Positions 1 to 9,126 of a stretch of DNA of 64,000 nucleotides are shown here, in pieces. A program made the position numbers and the translations under genes. The notes under the pieces were generated by a model. The model searched no databases. It was given only the letters and a program-made list of their open reading frames with translations, and was not told where the DNA came from. How positions within the stretch are numbered: the stretch's first letter is position 1; each line of letters starts with the position of its first letter. This stretch comes from Insulibacter thermoxylanivorax (GTDB lineage: Bacteria > Bacillota > Bacilli > Paenibacillales > DA-C8): positions 1 through 64,000 of the forward strand of contig NZ_BMAQ01000008.1 of NCBI RefSeq assembly GCF_015472005.1. Direction: 5' to 3'.

Positions 1-661
1 ATCCCCGGCTTGTCGCTCTGTGGATTGTAGTCGCACTCCGCACGGAGTGCGTGGATTGAAATCACTCTTTGCTGTCATAAAATTTCCGTTTTTGTTCGTC
101 GCACTCCGCACGGAGTGCGTGGATTGAAATCAGGCGGTCTTAATGACATCTGAGGTAAGAGCCTGCAGTCGCACTCCGCACGGAGTGCGTGGATTGAAAT
201 TCAGATGATAAAGAAAACCGTTATATATGGAAAACGTCGCACTCCGCACGGAGTGCGTGGATTGAAATTAAAAACCATGAATGATATCGTTAAACGCAAT
301 TTAGAGTCGCACTCCGCACGGAGTGCGTGGATTGAAATGCTGATCGGGTTGTCAAATGAAACCAGAACCAGGTCGCACTCCGCACGGAGTGCGTGGATTG
401 AAATGGAAGAAACCAGCGTACAAACCAGTACAGGTACCGTCGCACTCCGCACGGAGTGCGTGGATTGAAATAAGCATGTTGTCAAGTGTGGTGTAAGTCG
501 ATCTAAGTCGCACTCCGCACGGAGTGCGTGGATTGAAATCGTGATAGATTGGCACTTGGTGAGATGACATGGCAGTGTCGCACTCCGCACGAAGTGCGTG
601 GATTGAAATCGGCGACCGCCGCGCACAAATCCGCCGACGAACGGTCGCACTCCGTATGGAG
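1..661 (+). CRISPR. CRISPR array 1 (type I-C repeats, leader outside window)
   Basis: Nine full 33-bp repeats start at 30, 98, 168, 236, 306, 372, 439, 507 and 577, and a truncated tenth starts at 644. Repeats begin GTCGCACTCC and end GGATTGAAAT, the type I-C pattern with a stem GCACTCC/GGAGTGC around a GCAC loop. Spacers are 33-37 bp and all different. Bases 1-29 are the end of another spacer, so the array continues to the left. The ATTGAAAT end marks the 3' side of the repeat, so crRNA is read on the + strand and the leader lies upstream, outside the window. The ninth repeat has one substitution, and the tenth carries a GTAT loop like array 2 and breaks off after 18 bases, as expected for the leader-distal end. 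Confidence 0.97.
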
Positions 662-687
662 AGCCCGCTTCGGTACACTCCATACGG
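652..687 (+). repeat. Hairpin made of an inverted half-repeat at the end of array 1
   Basis: CCGTATGGAG (652-661), inside the truncated last repeat, is followed after 16 bases by its exact reverse complement CTCCATACGG (678-687). The second arm looks like an inverted piece of the same repeat type. It gives a 10-bp stem without a T-run. Confidence 0.7.
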
Positions 688-831
688 CTCTAACTCACTT
701 CTCATGCAACGTGAGAAACTTTAGCTTCTTATGTCGTCTTGTTTAGAATCGCATTTATATCAGAATCATTGTGCCAACGATTACAACACAACGAATTCAT
801 GGATATCAATTCGAAAACCAAGCTAAATCTT

Positions 832-857
832 AAAACTCCCCAGAAAGGGGTGTTTTT
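832..857 (+). terminator. Hairpin plus T-run between array 1 and cas3
   Basis: AAAAC-T-CCCC (832-841) pairs with GGGG-T-GTTTT (847-856), leaving one T-T mismatch and an AGAAA loop, and the second arm ends in a run of five T. It probably ends the array 1 precursor RNA before the cas operon. The region 688-950 holds no gene. Confidence 0.6.
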
Positions 858-890
858 GACATATTCGCGAAAATTCTAACTAGATATGAT
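856..890 (+). promoter_or_regulatory. Possible cas operon promoter
   Basis: A perfect -35 box TTGACA lies at 856-861 directly after the terminator. The best -10-like words are TAGATA (881-886) and TATGAT (885-890), but the gaps of 19 and 23 bp are longer than normal, so the assignment is weak. Confidence 0.35.
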
Positions 891-950
891 GACTTTTGTC
901 GCCAATATGGTAAAATAAAACTAATTATCCATGAGCAAGAGGGGATGACG

Positions 951-3395
951 GTGGTCTATATTGCCCATGTTCGGGAGTACGACAAGGCAATCCAATCCGT
1001 GAGGGACCATCTGATTGGAGTATGCCATTTAGCTGAACGGTACGGAGAGAAGCTGGGACTTCGATCTGTCGCAGGATTAGCTGGTCTGCTCCATGACTTA
1101 GGCAAGTACAGCGATTCATTCCAATCCTATATTCAGACCGCGGCTTTTCATCCTGAAGATTCTAATTATCGACGAGGAGAAGTTGACCACTCCACCGCTG
1201 GGGGAAAACTACTATTCTCCTTGCTTCACCATGAAGAGACTTCCTTCCATGAGAAACTGCTTGCCGAGATCGTTTCTAACGCTATCATTTCCCACCATTC
1301 GAATCTGCAGGACTATATTTCTCCGAATATGGATTCGGATTTCTTAAGAAGAGTGCGAGACAAAGAGTTGCCAGAATATGAGCAGGCGGTTGAACGTTTT
1401 TTTGAGGACACAATTTCTAGAGAAGAATTGTCTGACTATATCTCTGCAGCTGTGGATGAATTGCGTCAGTATACTGCTTATAGTCCGGAGCAATGTTTCT
1501 TCCTAAGCAAGTTCATCTTTAGCTGCCTGATCGACGCCGATCGGACGGATACTAGAAGATTTGAAGAACAGAGAGAGGCAGAGGGGAAGGACGAAGAAGG
1601 ATCATCTCATGAGTATACTCAACAGACCTTTCTGTTCGAACGATATTATCATCGCTTGCTGGATCACCTGGCAGCTCTTAAGGACAACAACCAGGCCAAA
1701 GGAACGATCAACGAACTGAGAGCACAGATGTCGGATGCGTGTGATGAATTCGCTTCCAAACCTTCCGGCATCTATACTTTGTCCATCCCAACAGGCGGTG
1801 GCAAGACCTTTGCCAGCCTTCGTTATGCCCTTAAACATGCCCTGGAATTCAAGAAACACAGGATCATATACGTGGTTCCTTACACCACGATCATCGAACA
1901 GAATGCTCAAGAAGTACGTCAGATCTTAGCAGATGATGAACATATCTTGGAACACCACTCGAACATCATCGAAGATAATACGCTGCACATAGAACAAGGC
2001 GACGAAGCCGATGACGGGCTCATTACCCAGCGAGAGAGATTGAAGCTCGCTCGAGATAACTGGGACAGTCCAATCATATTCACAACTTTAGTACAGTTTC
2101 TGAATGTATTTTACGCTAAGGGGAATCGCAATACGCGCCGGCTGCATAATCTAAGCCATTCAGTGATTATATTTGACGAAGTACAGAAAGTCCCCGTACA
2201 TTGCATTTCCCTGTTTAATGAGGCGTTGAATTTCTTGAAGCAAACCGCCCATTGCAGCATACTGCTTTGCACGGCCACCCAGCCGACCTTGGAACGCGTA
2301 AAGCATAGTCTTCTGAAAGATCGAGATGGCGAGATTGTCTCCGATTTGGAGTTTGTTTCCAAGGCTTTTAAACGGGTAGAGCTGGTGGATCGGATAGACA
2401 AGCCTATGACAAATGAACAATTAGCCGCTTGGATTCAGACGGAGATCGAAGAGTGGGGCAGTACGCTTGTTATCCTGAATACGAAGAAGGTCGTGAAAGA
2501 TCTCTATCTCCTATTAAAAGAAACATCGATCCCGGTTTATCATCTAAGCACTTCTATGTGTGCATCCCACCGGAAGGATCAGCTGAAGGAAATCCGAGAG
2601 ATGTTGAATCGAAAGATTCCATTTGTATGCGTTACCACTCAGTTAATCGAAGCCGGTGTCGATGTCAGTTTTCGCTGCGTGATTCGCTCTCTGGCTGGTT
2701 TGGACTCTATTGCGCAGGCAGCTGGACGATGCAATCGGCACGGAGAAGAGTTATCTCGCAACGTATATATCATTCGTCATGCGGAGGAGAAACTGAAGAG
2801 CCTTAAGGAGATTGAGATCGGCGGGAGTATCTCAGCGAGTCTGATCGGAATATTCAACAAAAAAGCTGAGAGGTATGGAGGAAGTCTACTCTTTCAGCGT
2901 GCGATGGAAGATTATTTTACCCATTTCTACAGGAAGATGGAATCGTCCCTTAATTATTATGTTCCCGAAGTGAACAATGAGATGACTAAGCTGCTTATGT
3001 CTCATCCTAAAGAGAACAGCTATATTAATCATTACTATAGGAAAACCGGAAAGCCGTTTCCTTTATGTTTGTGCGGCAGTTATCGAACAGCGGCAGAACA
3101 TTTTCAGGTGATTGATGAGCCGACTACTTCGGTTATTGTCCCCTATCATCGAGGACGAGAGATCATCGCCCAACTGAACAGCATTGAATGGATCGAGGAT
3201 TTGAACCAGCTGCTGAAGGAGGCGCAGCACTATATTGTTAATCTCTATCCGCAGGAATGGAGGATCCTCAGACAGGAAGGGGCGATTGTCGAACACCTGG
3301 ATGGGATGATCTATGAGCTGAGAGAGAATTGGTACAGCAAGGAATATGGTGTTGATCTTATGGGAGAGGGGGAGTTGGAATTCATCAGTTGGTAG
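951..3395 (+). CDS. cas3: CRISPR-associated helicase/nuclease Cas3 (type I-C)
   Basis: Cas3 is recruited by Cascade after target recognition, unwinds the DNA and degrades it. The protein (814 aa) begins with an HD nuclease domain: the HD pair in LLHDLGKYSD lies near residue 48. A superfamily 2 helicase follows, with Walker A PTGGGKT near residue 280, a DEVQ box near 409, LCTATQP, and a C-terminal helicase motif QAAGRCNRHG. Fused HD-helicase is the normal I-C form. I chose GTG at 951 because the AAGAGGGG ribosome site (937-944) abuts the in-frame ATG at 945, leaving it no spacer; with GTG the protein starts MVYIAHVRE, like relatives. It is the first gene of the cas operon and ends 39 bp before cas5c. 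Confidence 0.96.
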   Translation: MVYIAHVREYDKAIQSVRDHLIGVCHLAERYGEKLGLRSVAGLAGLLHDLGKYSDSFQSYIQTAAFHPEDSNYRRGEVDHSTAGGKLLFSLLHHEETSFHEKLLAEIVSNAIISHHSNLQDYISPNMDSDFLRRVRDKELPEYEQAVERFFEDTISREELSDYISAAVDELRQYTAYSPEQCFFLSKFIFSCLIDADRTDTRRFEEQREAEGKDEEGSSHEYTQQTFLFERYYHRLLDHLAALKDNNQAKGTINELRAQMSDACDEFASKPSGIYTLSIPTGGGKTFASLRYALKHALEFKKHRIIYVVPYTTIIEQNAQEVRQILADDEHILEHHSNIIEDNTLHIEQGDEADDGLITQRERLKLARDNWDSPIIFTTLVQFLNVFYAKGNRNTRRLHNLSHSVIIFDEVQKVPVHCISLFNEALNFLKQTAHCSILLCTATQPTLERVKHSLLKDRDGEIVSDLEFVSKAFKRVELVDRIDKPMTNEQLAAWIQTEIEEWGSTLVILNTKKVVKDLYLLLKETSIPVYHLSTSMCASHRKDQLKEIREMLNRKIPFVCVTTQLIEAGVDVSFRCVIRSLAGLDSIAQAAGRCNRHGEELSRNVYIIRHAEEKLKSLKEIEIGGSISASLIGIFNKKAERYGGSLLFQRAMEDYFTHFYRKMESSLNYYVPEVNNEMTKLLMSHPKENSYINHYYRKTGKPFPLCLCGSYRTAAEHFQVIDEPTTSVIVPYHRGREIIAQLNSIEWIEDLNQLLKEAQHYIVNLYPQEWRILRQEGAIVEHLDGMIYELRENWYSKEYGVDLMGEGELEFISW

Positions 3396-3434
3396 CAGCC
3401 GATACCGCTTACTTCAAAGGAGGTGAACACAATC

Positions 3435-4151
3435 ATGCGCAACGAAGTGCAATTCGAAGTGTACGGCGATTATGCCCTGTTTACAGATCCTCTCACTAAA
3501 ATTGGAGGTGAGAAATTATCTTACAGTGTCCCTACATACCAAGCCCTAAAAGGCATATTGGAGTCCATCTATTGGAAACCGACCATCATGTATATCATCG
3601 ATGAAGTTCGTGTGATGAACCCTATTCAGATGGAATCCAAGGGCGTTAGGCCGCTCAAGTACAATACTGGTGAGAATGACTTAGCGAACTATACGTATCT
3701 AAGGAATGTTCGCTATCAGGTAAGGGCGCATTTTATTTTTAATCCCCATCGACCGGATCTGGCACATGACCGTATTGAAGGAAAGCATTACAGCATCCTG
3801 CAGCGGTCGCTGAAAGCAGGCGGACGCAGAGACATCTACCTTGGGACGCGTGAATGTCAGGGATACGTAGAACCCTGTGAATTTGGCAGCGGTGAAGGCT
3901 ATTACGACGATGATGACCGTGTACATTACTTGGGCACGATGGTGCATGGATTCAACTATCCCGATGAGACGGGAGAGGACGAGCTCTCTGTGCGTCTATG
4001 GTCGGTTGAGATGGTAAGGGGCTATATCAAGTTTCCAAGACCTAAGGAGTGCAAGATTGTTCGCCCGATAAGGAAGATGCAAGCTAAGCGATTCCATGAA
4101 GGAAATGTCCAATCAGTCGATCAACTCTACCTTGATTTGGGGCTTGATTGA
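3435..4151 (+). CDS. cas5c: Cas5c, crRNA-processing Cascade subunit
   Basis: In type I-C systems, which lack Cas6, Cas5c (Cas5d) cuts the precursor crRNA at the base of the repeat hairpin and stays on the 5' handle. The predicted protein has 238 aa. The catalytic residues known from Bacillus halodurans Cas5d (Tyr46, Lys116, His117) have clear counterparts at Tyr46, Lys117 and His118 (EGKHYS). The start ATG at 3435 is set by AGGAGG at 3418-3423; an in-frame GTG at 3423 lies inside the ribosome site and is unlikely. The gene is followed by a 63-bp gap and cas8c. Confidence 0.95.
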   Translation: MRNEVQFEVYGDYALFTDPLTKIGGEKLSYSVPTYQALKGILESIYWKPTIMYIIDEVRVMNPIQMESKGVRPLKYNTGENDLANYTYLRNVRYQVRAHFIFNPHRPDLAHDRIEGKHYSILQRSLKAGGRRDIYLGTRECQGYVEPCEFGSGEGYYDDDDRVHYLGTMVHGFNYPDETGEDELSVRLWSVEMVRGYIKFPRPKECKIVRPIRKMQAKRFHEGNVQSVDQLYLDLGLD

Positions 4152-4214
4152 GGATACAGGGGTGCTTCAATCCAGTCATAGAGCAACAGGATAACTTCTT
4201 AGGAGGTGAGAAGG

Positions 4215-6116
4215 ATGAGTTGGCTGCTTCACCTATATGAAACATATGAAGCCAATTTGGATCAAGTCGGCAAGGTTGTGAAGAAGCAGGATGATCGGGA
4301 ATATACACTGCTTCCGATTTCACATACCACCCAGACAGCCCACATCGAAGTTACTGTCGATGAGGATGGAGACTTTCTGGATGCGAGGGCGTTGGATAAA
4401 GAAAACACGGTCATCCCTTGCACAGAAGAATCTGCGAATCGTACCAGCAATACTGTTCCCTATCCGCTTCACGATACTCTTTTGTATGTAGCAGGTGACT
4501 TTGTTAAATATAGCGGTAAGGTGGTCAAAAAAACAAAAAATTCACAAGAAAAACCCTTTGACATGTATATTCGCAATTTAGCGGATTGGGCCAATTCCCC
4601 GCACGCGACGCCCAAGGTGAAAGCGATCTATGCTTATCTGAGCAAAGGTCGCTTGATCGAGGATTTGGTGAATGCCGGCGTGATCTTACTGGATGATAAC
4701 GGACACATGATCGAGAAATGGGATAAGAAATATGAGGAACGTTACGGGGAAAAACCGCCCATTTTCTCGTGCGGCGTAAGTGAGATCTATAAATCCTTTG
4801 TTCGTTTCAATGTCTTCATGCCCGACTCACCAGAGGATGTTTGGAAAGACCCGGATATGTATAACTCGTTTATTGCGTATTATCATGAGAAGCTTGGAGA
4901 TCAAGATGTTTGTTATGTAACAGGAAAGAGGCTTCCCAGCACAGAACGTCATGCGGATAAGATTCGACATGCCGGAGATAAGGCTAAATTAATCTCTGCA
5001 AATGACACTTCGGGATTTACCTTTCGGGGACGTTTTTTGACCAGTAAGGAAGCTGTGTCGATCAGCTATGACGTTTCGCAAAAAGCACATAATGCGTTGA
5101 AATGGTTAATTCAACGTCAAGCCAAATCAATCCACAACCGAATCTTCCTGGTCTGGAGCAAGGATGACAGTCCAGTTCCTCATCCTAACGACGATGCAGT
5201 GGACTATATGATGCAGACGGGACGAGAAATAGAAAGGGAACCCGAAACGGGGCAGCTCTTCGCAGCCGAAGTCAGCAAAGCCATCGACGGCTATCGCCAT
5301 GATCTAACATATCAGTCTGATGTCAACATACTCATCTTAGATTCGGCAACAACAGGTAGAATGGCTGTCTTATATTATCGACACCTTGATAAGGATCTGT
5401 ATTTAAATCGACTTAAACAGTGGCATACATCTTGTGCTTGGGAACATAAGTACCGAAAATATAACAATCAATGGGTTACCTTCTACGGTGCTCCTGCAAC
5501 GAAGGATATTGCCTTCGCTGCATATGGTCCGCGAGCCAGTGACAAAGTGGTTAAAGGCTTAGTGGAACGGCTTATGCCTTGTATCGTGGATCTTCGTTCA
5601 CTTCCTATAGATATCGTCAGGAGTGCCTTCTATCGAGCTTCTAATCCGGTATCGATGGAAGTGTGGGAATGGGAAAAGACATTAAGCATCACCTGTGCAC
5701 TGATCAGAAAGTCATTATTGGACAAAAAGGAGGAATGGCATGTGGCGTTGGATACAGAATCCAGAGATCGCAGTTATCTGTTTGGCCGTTTATTAGCCGT
5801 GGCTGATGTGCTTGAGCGAAGAGCTCTCGGCAAAGAAGAGACCAGAGCGACCAACGCGATCCGTTATATGAACTCATTTGCCCAGAGTCCAAGCCGAACT
5901 TGGAAGACGATTCAAGCGAGTTTGCAGCCGTATCAAGCCAAGTTAGGAACGAAAGCAGCGTATCTGTCCAGACTCATCGATGAGATCGCGGATCAGATGG
6001 ATATCCAAGATTTTAACAATAAACCTTTGGACGAAAAGTATCTATTAGGTTTCTACAGCCAGCGTCGTGAACTGTATAAGAAAAATAATGAGCAAGAGGA
6101 GGAGACGAACGAATGA
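4215..6116 (+). CDS. cas8c: Cas8c (Csd1), large Cascade subunit
   Basis: Cas8c is the large subunit of the type I-C effector; it reads the PAM and helps open the target duplex. The ORF gives 633 aa, a normal length for the family, and begins MSWLLHLYETYEANLDQ, typical of Csd1. AGGAGG at 4201-4206 lies 8 bp before ATG 4215, so the longer GTG form from 4206 is rejected. The gene lies between cas5c and cas7c in the standard order, and its stop overlaps the cas7c start in an ATGA arrangement, suggesting translational coupling. An internal start for a small Cas11c subunit is known in I-C systems; I could not place one with confidence. Confidence 0.95.
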   Translation: MSWLLHLYETYEANLDQVGKVVKKQDDREYTLLPISHTTQTAHIEVTVDEDGDFLDARALDKENTVIPCTEESANRTSNTVPYPLHDTLLYVAGDFVKYSGKVVKKTKNSQEKPFDMYIRNLADWANSPHATPKVKAIYAYLSKGRLIEDLVNAGVILLDDNGHMIEKWDKKYEERYGEKPPIFSCGVSEIYKSFVRFNVFMPDSPEDVWKDPDMYNSFIAYYHEKLGDQDVCYVTGKRLPSTERHADKIRHAGDKAKLISANDTSGFTFRGRFLTSKEAVSISYDVSQKAHNALKWLIQRQAKSIHNRIFLVWSKDDSPVPHPNDDAVDYMMQTGREIEREPETGQLFAAEVSKAIDGYRHDLTYQSDVNILILDSATTGRMAVLYYRHLDKDLYLNRLKQWHTSCAWEHKYRKYNNQWVTFYGAPATKDIAFAAYGPRASDKVVKGLVERLMPCIVDLRSLPIDIVRSAFYRASNPVSMEVWEWEKTLSITCALIRKSLLDKKEEWHVALDTESRDRSYLFGRLLAVADVLERRALGKEETRATNAIRYMNSFAQSPSRTWKTIQASLQPYQAKLGTKAAYLSRLIDEIADQMDIQDFNNKPLDEKYLLGFYSQRRELYKKNNEQEEETNE

Positions 6117-6964
6117 GCACTTTGGATCATAAGATTGATTTTGCGGTTGTTTTGTCCGTTACGAAGGCGAATCCGAATGGGGATCCTTTAAACGGGAATC
6201 GTCCGCGTCAGAATTATGACGGTTACGGTGAAATATCTGACGTAGCAATTAAAAGAAAGATTAGAAACCGTTTGCAAGATATGGGGGAGAAGATCTTCGT
6301 ACAATCTGACGATCGGAGGACGGATTCCTATAACAGTTTGCGGGAGCGTGCAGAGGCACATCCAGAATTAGCAAAGATGTTGAAGGCCAAAAATACTTCC
6401 GTTGAGGAATTTACTAAGATTGCTTGTAAAGAATGGATTGATGTTCGCAGCTTTGGACAAGTATTTGCATTTAAGACGAACTCAGTTTCTATTGGAATTC
6501 GCGGTCCTGTTTCGATTCATGCAGCGACGAGTATCGATCCGATTGATATCGTAAGCATACAGATCACTAAGAGTGTGAACTCGGAGCCAAAAGAAACACG
6601 TAGTTCAGATACGATGGGCATGAAGCATCGGGTGGATTTCGGTTTGTACGTATTCAAGGGCAGCATCAATACACAACTAGCGGAGAAGACCGGATTTACA
6701 AACGAGGATGCGGAGAAAATTAAACAGGCTTTGATGACTCTCTTCGAAAATGACAGTTCTTCCGCTCGTCCTGAAGGCAGCATGGAAGTACATAAGGTCT
6801 ATTGGTGGAAGCACAATTCGAAGTTGGGGCAATATTCCTCTGCTAAGGTGCACCGCTCCTTGAAGATCAAATCGCTGACAGAGCAGCCAAGAAGTTTTGA
6901 AGATTATGAGATTAGCCTGGAGCAGCTGGATGGGCTGCAGGTTGAGGTGATCGATGGGATCTAA
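6113..6964 (+). CDS. cas7c: Cas7c (Csd2), crRNA backbone subunit
   Basis: Cas7c polymerises along the crRNA to form the Cascade backbone. The 283-aa protein shows the family N-terminus (DFAVVLSVTKANPNGDPLNG) and a SFGQVFAF segment. It starts on the ATGA overlap with cas8c, with a strong purine-rich ribosome site (AGAGGAGGAG) inside the end of cas8c. Its last 11 bases overlap cas4. Nothing looks broken. Confidence 0.95.
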   Translation: MSTLDHKIDFAVVLSVTKANPNGDPLNGNRPRQNYDGYGEISDVAIKRKIRNRLQDMGEKIFVQSDDRRTDSYNSLRERAEAHPELAKMLKAKNTSVEEFTKIACKEWIDVRSFGQVFAFKTNSVSIGIRGPVSIHAATSIDPIDIVSIQITKSVNSEPKETRSSDTMGMKHRVDFGLYVFKGSINTQLAEKTGFTNEDAEKIKQALMTLFENDSSSARPEGSMEVHKVYWWKHNSKLGQYSSAKVHRSLKIKSLTEQPRSFEDYEISLEQLDGLQVEVIDGI

Positions 6965-7613
6965 AGAAGAGGATCGCTATCTGATGTTGTCAGGGCTCCA
7001 ACATTTCCTATTCTGCAAGCGGCAGTGGGCCCTGATTCACATCGAACAGCAATGGGAGGAGAATGCTCTCACGGTAGAGGGGCAGCACCTCCATCACAAA
7101 GCGCATCAAGCCTTGCTGCGAGAGAAGCGGGGGAACAAACTTATCGTACGAGGGATGCCGGTTCGCTCTCATGAATTACAGCTTACCGGGGTATGCGATG
7201 TCGTAGAGTTTCATTTGGATCCCGAAGGAGTAGAGCTGGTTGGCGAAGAGGGAAGATACAAGGCCTATCCCATTGAGTATAAGCGCGGGAGGCCGAAGAA
7301 AGGACTGGAAGATGTTATCCAATTAGTTGCACAGGCGATCTGTTTGGAGGAAATGTTAGCCTGTCGGATTGATAAGGGGTACTTGTACTATGAACAAATC
7401 AAACATCGTGTCGAAGTACCGATCACCGAAACCCTTCGCGAAACGGTTCAACTTATGGCTAAGGAGATGCACCATTATTTTGATAAGCGTTACACCCCTA
7501 AGGTGAAAACCGGCCCCTTCTGCAACAATTGCTCTCTGAAGAATATCTGTCTGCCGAAGCTTATGAACAAGCGTTCCGTCAAAAGTTATATTGAAGGGAG
7601 GCTGAGTGAATAA
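6954..7613 (+). CDS. cas4: Cas4 exonuclease of the adaptation module
   Basis: Cas4 trims prespacers and selects the PAM end together with Cas1-Cas2. The protein (219 aa) has the expected iron-sulfur cysteines: Cys21 in FLFCKRQWAL and Cys190, Cys193 and Cys199 in the C-terminal CNNCSLKNIC motif. RecB-like nuclease residues lie in YPIEYKRGRPKK. The start overlaps the end of cas7c by 11 bp; a later in-frame ATG at 6984 is possible. cas1 follows immediately. Confidence 0.94.
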   Translation: MGSKEEDRYLMLSGLQHFLFCKRQWALIHIEQQWEENALTVEGQHLHHKAHQALLREKRGNKLIVRGMPVRSHELQLTGVCDVVEFHLDPEGVELVGEEGRYKAYPIEYKRGRPKKGLEDVIQLVAQAICLEEMLACRIDKGYLYYEQIKHRVEVPITETLRETVQLMAKEMHHYFDKRYTPKVKTGPFCNNCSLKNICLPKLMNKRSVKSYIEGRLSE

Positions 7614-8645
7614 GTGAGGAAACTGTTGAATACTTTGTATGTCACTCAGCCCGATGCTTATCTATCCCTTGATGGAGATAATATCGTATTGTTAAAAGAT
7701 CAGCAGGCTCTGGGCCGCTTGCCTCTGCACAATCTGGAATCCATCATCACTTTTGGATATACAGGGGCAAGTCCTGCACTGATGGGATATTGTGCTGAAC
7801 GGAATATTTCGATTACGTTCCTTACAGCGAGCGGGAGGTTTCTTGCTAGAGTAATCGGGCAAAGCAGGGGCAACGTAACGCTCCGCAAGGCCCAGTACCG
7901 CATCTCTGATCAAGAGCGAGAATCCGCTTTGATCGCGCGCAACTTTATTATAGGTAAGATCTATAATCACAAATGGATGCTCGAACGAATGACGCGTGAC
8001 TATCCTCTCCGTGTAGATGTTGAACGTTTCAAATCCATCTCTCATCAGCTTGATGAGTATCTGTATGAAGCTCGCAGTTGTGAGAACTTAGAGACATTAC
8101 GCGGTTTGGAAGGTCAGGCAGCATGGCATTATTACCAGGTCTTTGATGATATGATCCTGCAACAGAAGGAAAGTTTCACTTTTCACGGACGGAGCAGAAG
8201 GCCGCCCAGGGATCATGTGAATGCGATGCTGTCATTTGCGTATATCCTTCTGACTCATGATATGGCAGCTGCTCTTGAGTCCGTTGGTCTAGATGCTTAT
8301 GTTGGTTTCTTGCACAGGGACCGTCCGGGAAGAGTATCTCTGGCCCTAGATATGATAGAAGAACTGCGTGGAATCTATGCGGATCGTTTCGTGCTTTCTT
8401 TAATTAACCGCAAAGAAGTGACGCCGAATGGTTTTTATCAGAAGGAGAATGGTGCGGTCTTGATGACCGATGAAACCAGGAAGTTGTTCTTGAAAGCTTG
8501 GCAAGCGAAGAAACAGGAGATGATCACGCACCCTTTTCTTGGAGAGAAGATTCCCTGGGGACTGGTTCCATATGTTCAGGCATTGCTGCTTGCAAGATAT
8601 CTTAGAGGCGATCTGGATGAGTATCCGCCATTTCTATGGAAGTAG
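7614..8645 (+). CDS. cas1: Cas1 integrase (type I-C)
   Basis: Cas1 forms the integration complex with Cas2 and inserts spacers at the leader end of the arrays. The protein has 343 aa. Metal-binding residues of the family are visible as Glu166 (LRGLEGQAA), His234 (GFLHRDRPGR) and an acidic residue near 246-250 (ALDMIEELR). The start is GTG, directly after the cas4 stop, with GGGAGG upstream, so the two genes are tightly coupled. cas2 follows after 20 bp. Confidence 0.96.
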   Translation: MRKLLNTLYVTQPDAYLSLDGDNIVLLKDQQALGRLPLHNLESIITFGYTGASPALMGYCAERNISITFLTASGRFLARVIGQSRGNVTLRKAQYRISDQERESALIARNFIIGKIYNHKWMLERMTRDYPLRVDVERFKSISHQLDEYLYEARSCENLETLRGLEGQAAWHYYQVFDDMILQQKESFTFHGRSRRPPRDHVNAMLSFAYILLTHDMAAALESVGLDAYVGFLHRDRPGRVSLALDMIEELRGIYADRFVLSLINRKEVTPNGFYQKENGAVLMTDETRKLFLKAWQAKKQEMITHPFLGEKIPWGLVPYVQALLLARYLRGDLDEYPPFLWK

Positions 8646-8665
8646 ATGAGGGCAGGTGATGGAGT

Positions 8666-8956
8666 GTGTTGGTGCTGATTACGTATGACGTGCAAACTTC
8701 CAGCCCAGATGGAGCCAGGAGACTGAGAAGAGTGGCGAAGGTTTGTCAGAATTATGGGCAGCGCGTACAGCATTCGGTCTTTGAATGCATTGTTGACGCA
8801 GCACAGTTAACTAAGCTAAAGCTAGAACTTATGGAATTGATCGATCATGAAAAGGATAGCTTACGAATCTATCGATTAGGGAACAAGTATCGAAACAAAG
8901 TGGAACATATCGGTGCGAAACCTGCTTTGGATCTGGAAGGCACCTTGATCTTCTAA
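8666..8956 (+). CDS. cas2: Cas2 adaptation protein
   Basis: Cas2 is the small dimer that bridges two Cas1 dimers during spacer integration. The 96-aa protein has the usual beginning MLVLITYDVQT with its early aspartate and the family's ferredoxin-like fold pattern. The start is GTG at 8666. It is the last cas gene, and the leader of array 2 begins directly after its stop. Confidence 0.95.
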   Translation: MLVLITYDVQTSSPDGARRLRRVAKVCQNYGQRVQHSVFECIVDAAQLTKLKLELMELIDHEKDSLRIYRLGNKYRNKVEHIGAKPALDLEGTLIF

Positions 8957-9126
8957 TGGTGCGAACCCCAAGTGCACATGAAATCCCCGGGAGGTTCGCA
9001 CCCCGCGCCGCTGTAGGGTTTGTGGCTTTTTTGATATAAAATCAAAGGAAAATATGGTATCCTAAAAAGGGGTTCGCACTTTCGGGTCCGAAAGGCCTTG
9101 TTGGACAAGGACTCTCAGATCCGGCT
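8957..9126 (+). promoter_or_regulatory. Leader of CRISPR array 2
   Basis: This 170-bp non-coding stretch joins cas2 to the first repeat. It holds a perfect 10-bp inverted repeat, GGTGCGAACC (8958-8967) and GGTTCGCACC (8993-9002), and a third half-site GGTTCGCAC at 9071-9079. An A/T-rich middle (about 9030-9067, with GATATAAAATC) is a likely promoter area. Position beside cas1-cas2 and repeat polarity identify it as the leader for spacer acquisition. Confidence 0.85.

Noticed and set aside
201-705. Open frames with repeated residues inside CRISPR array 1 (and 9062-10291 in array 2)
   Set aside because: They are translations of CRISPR repeats and spacers; no ribosome sites, and the repeat structure explains them.
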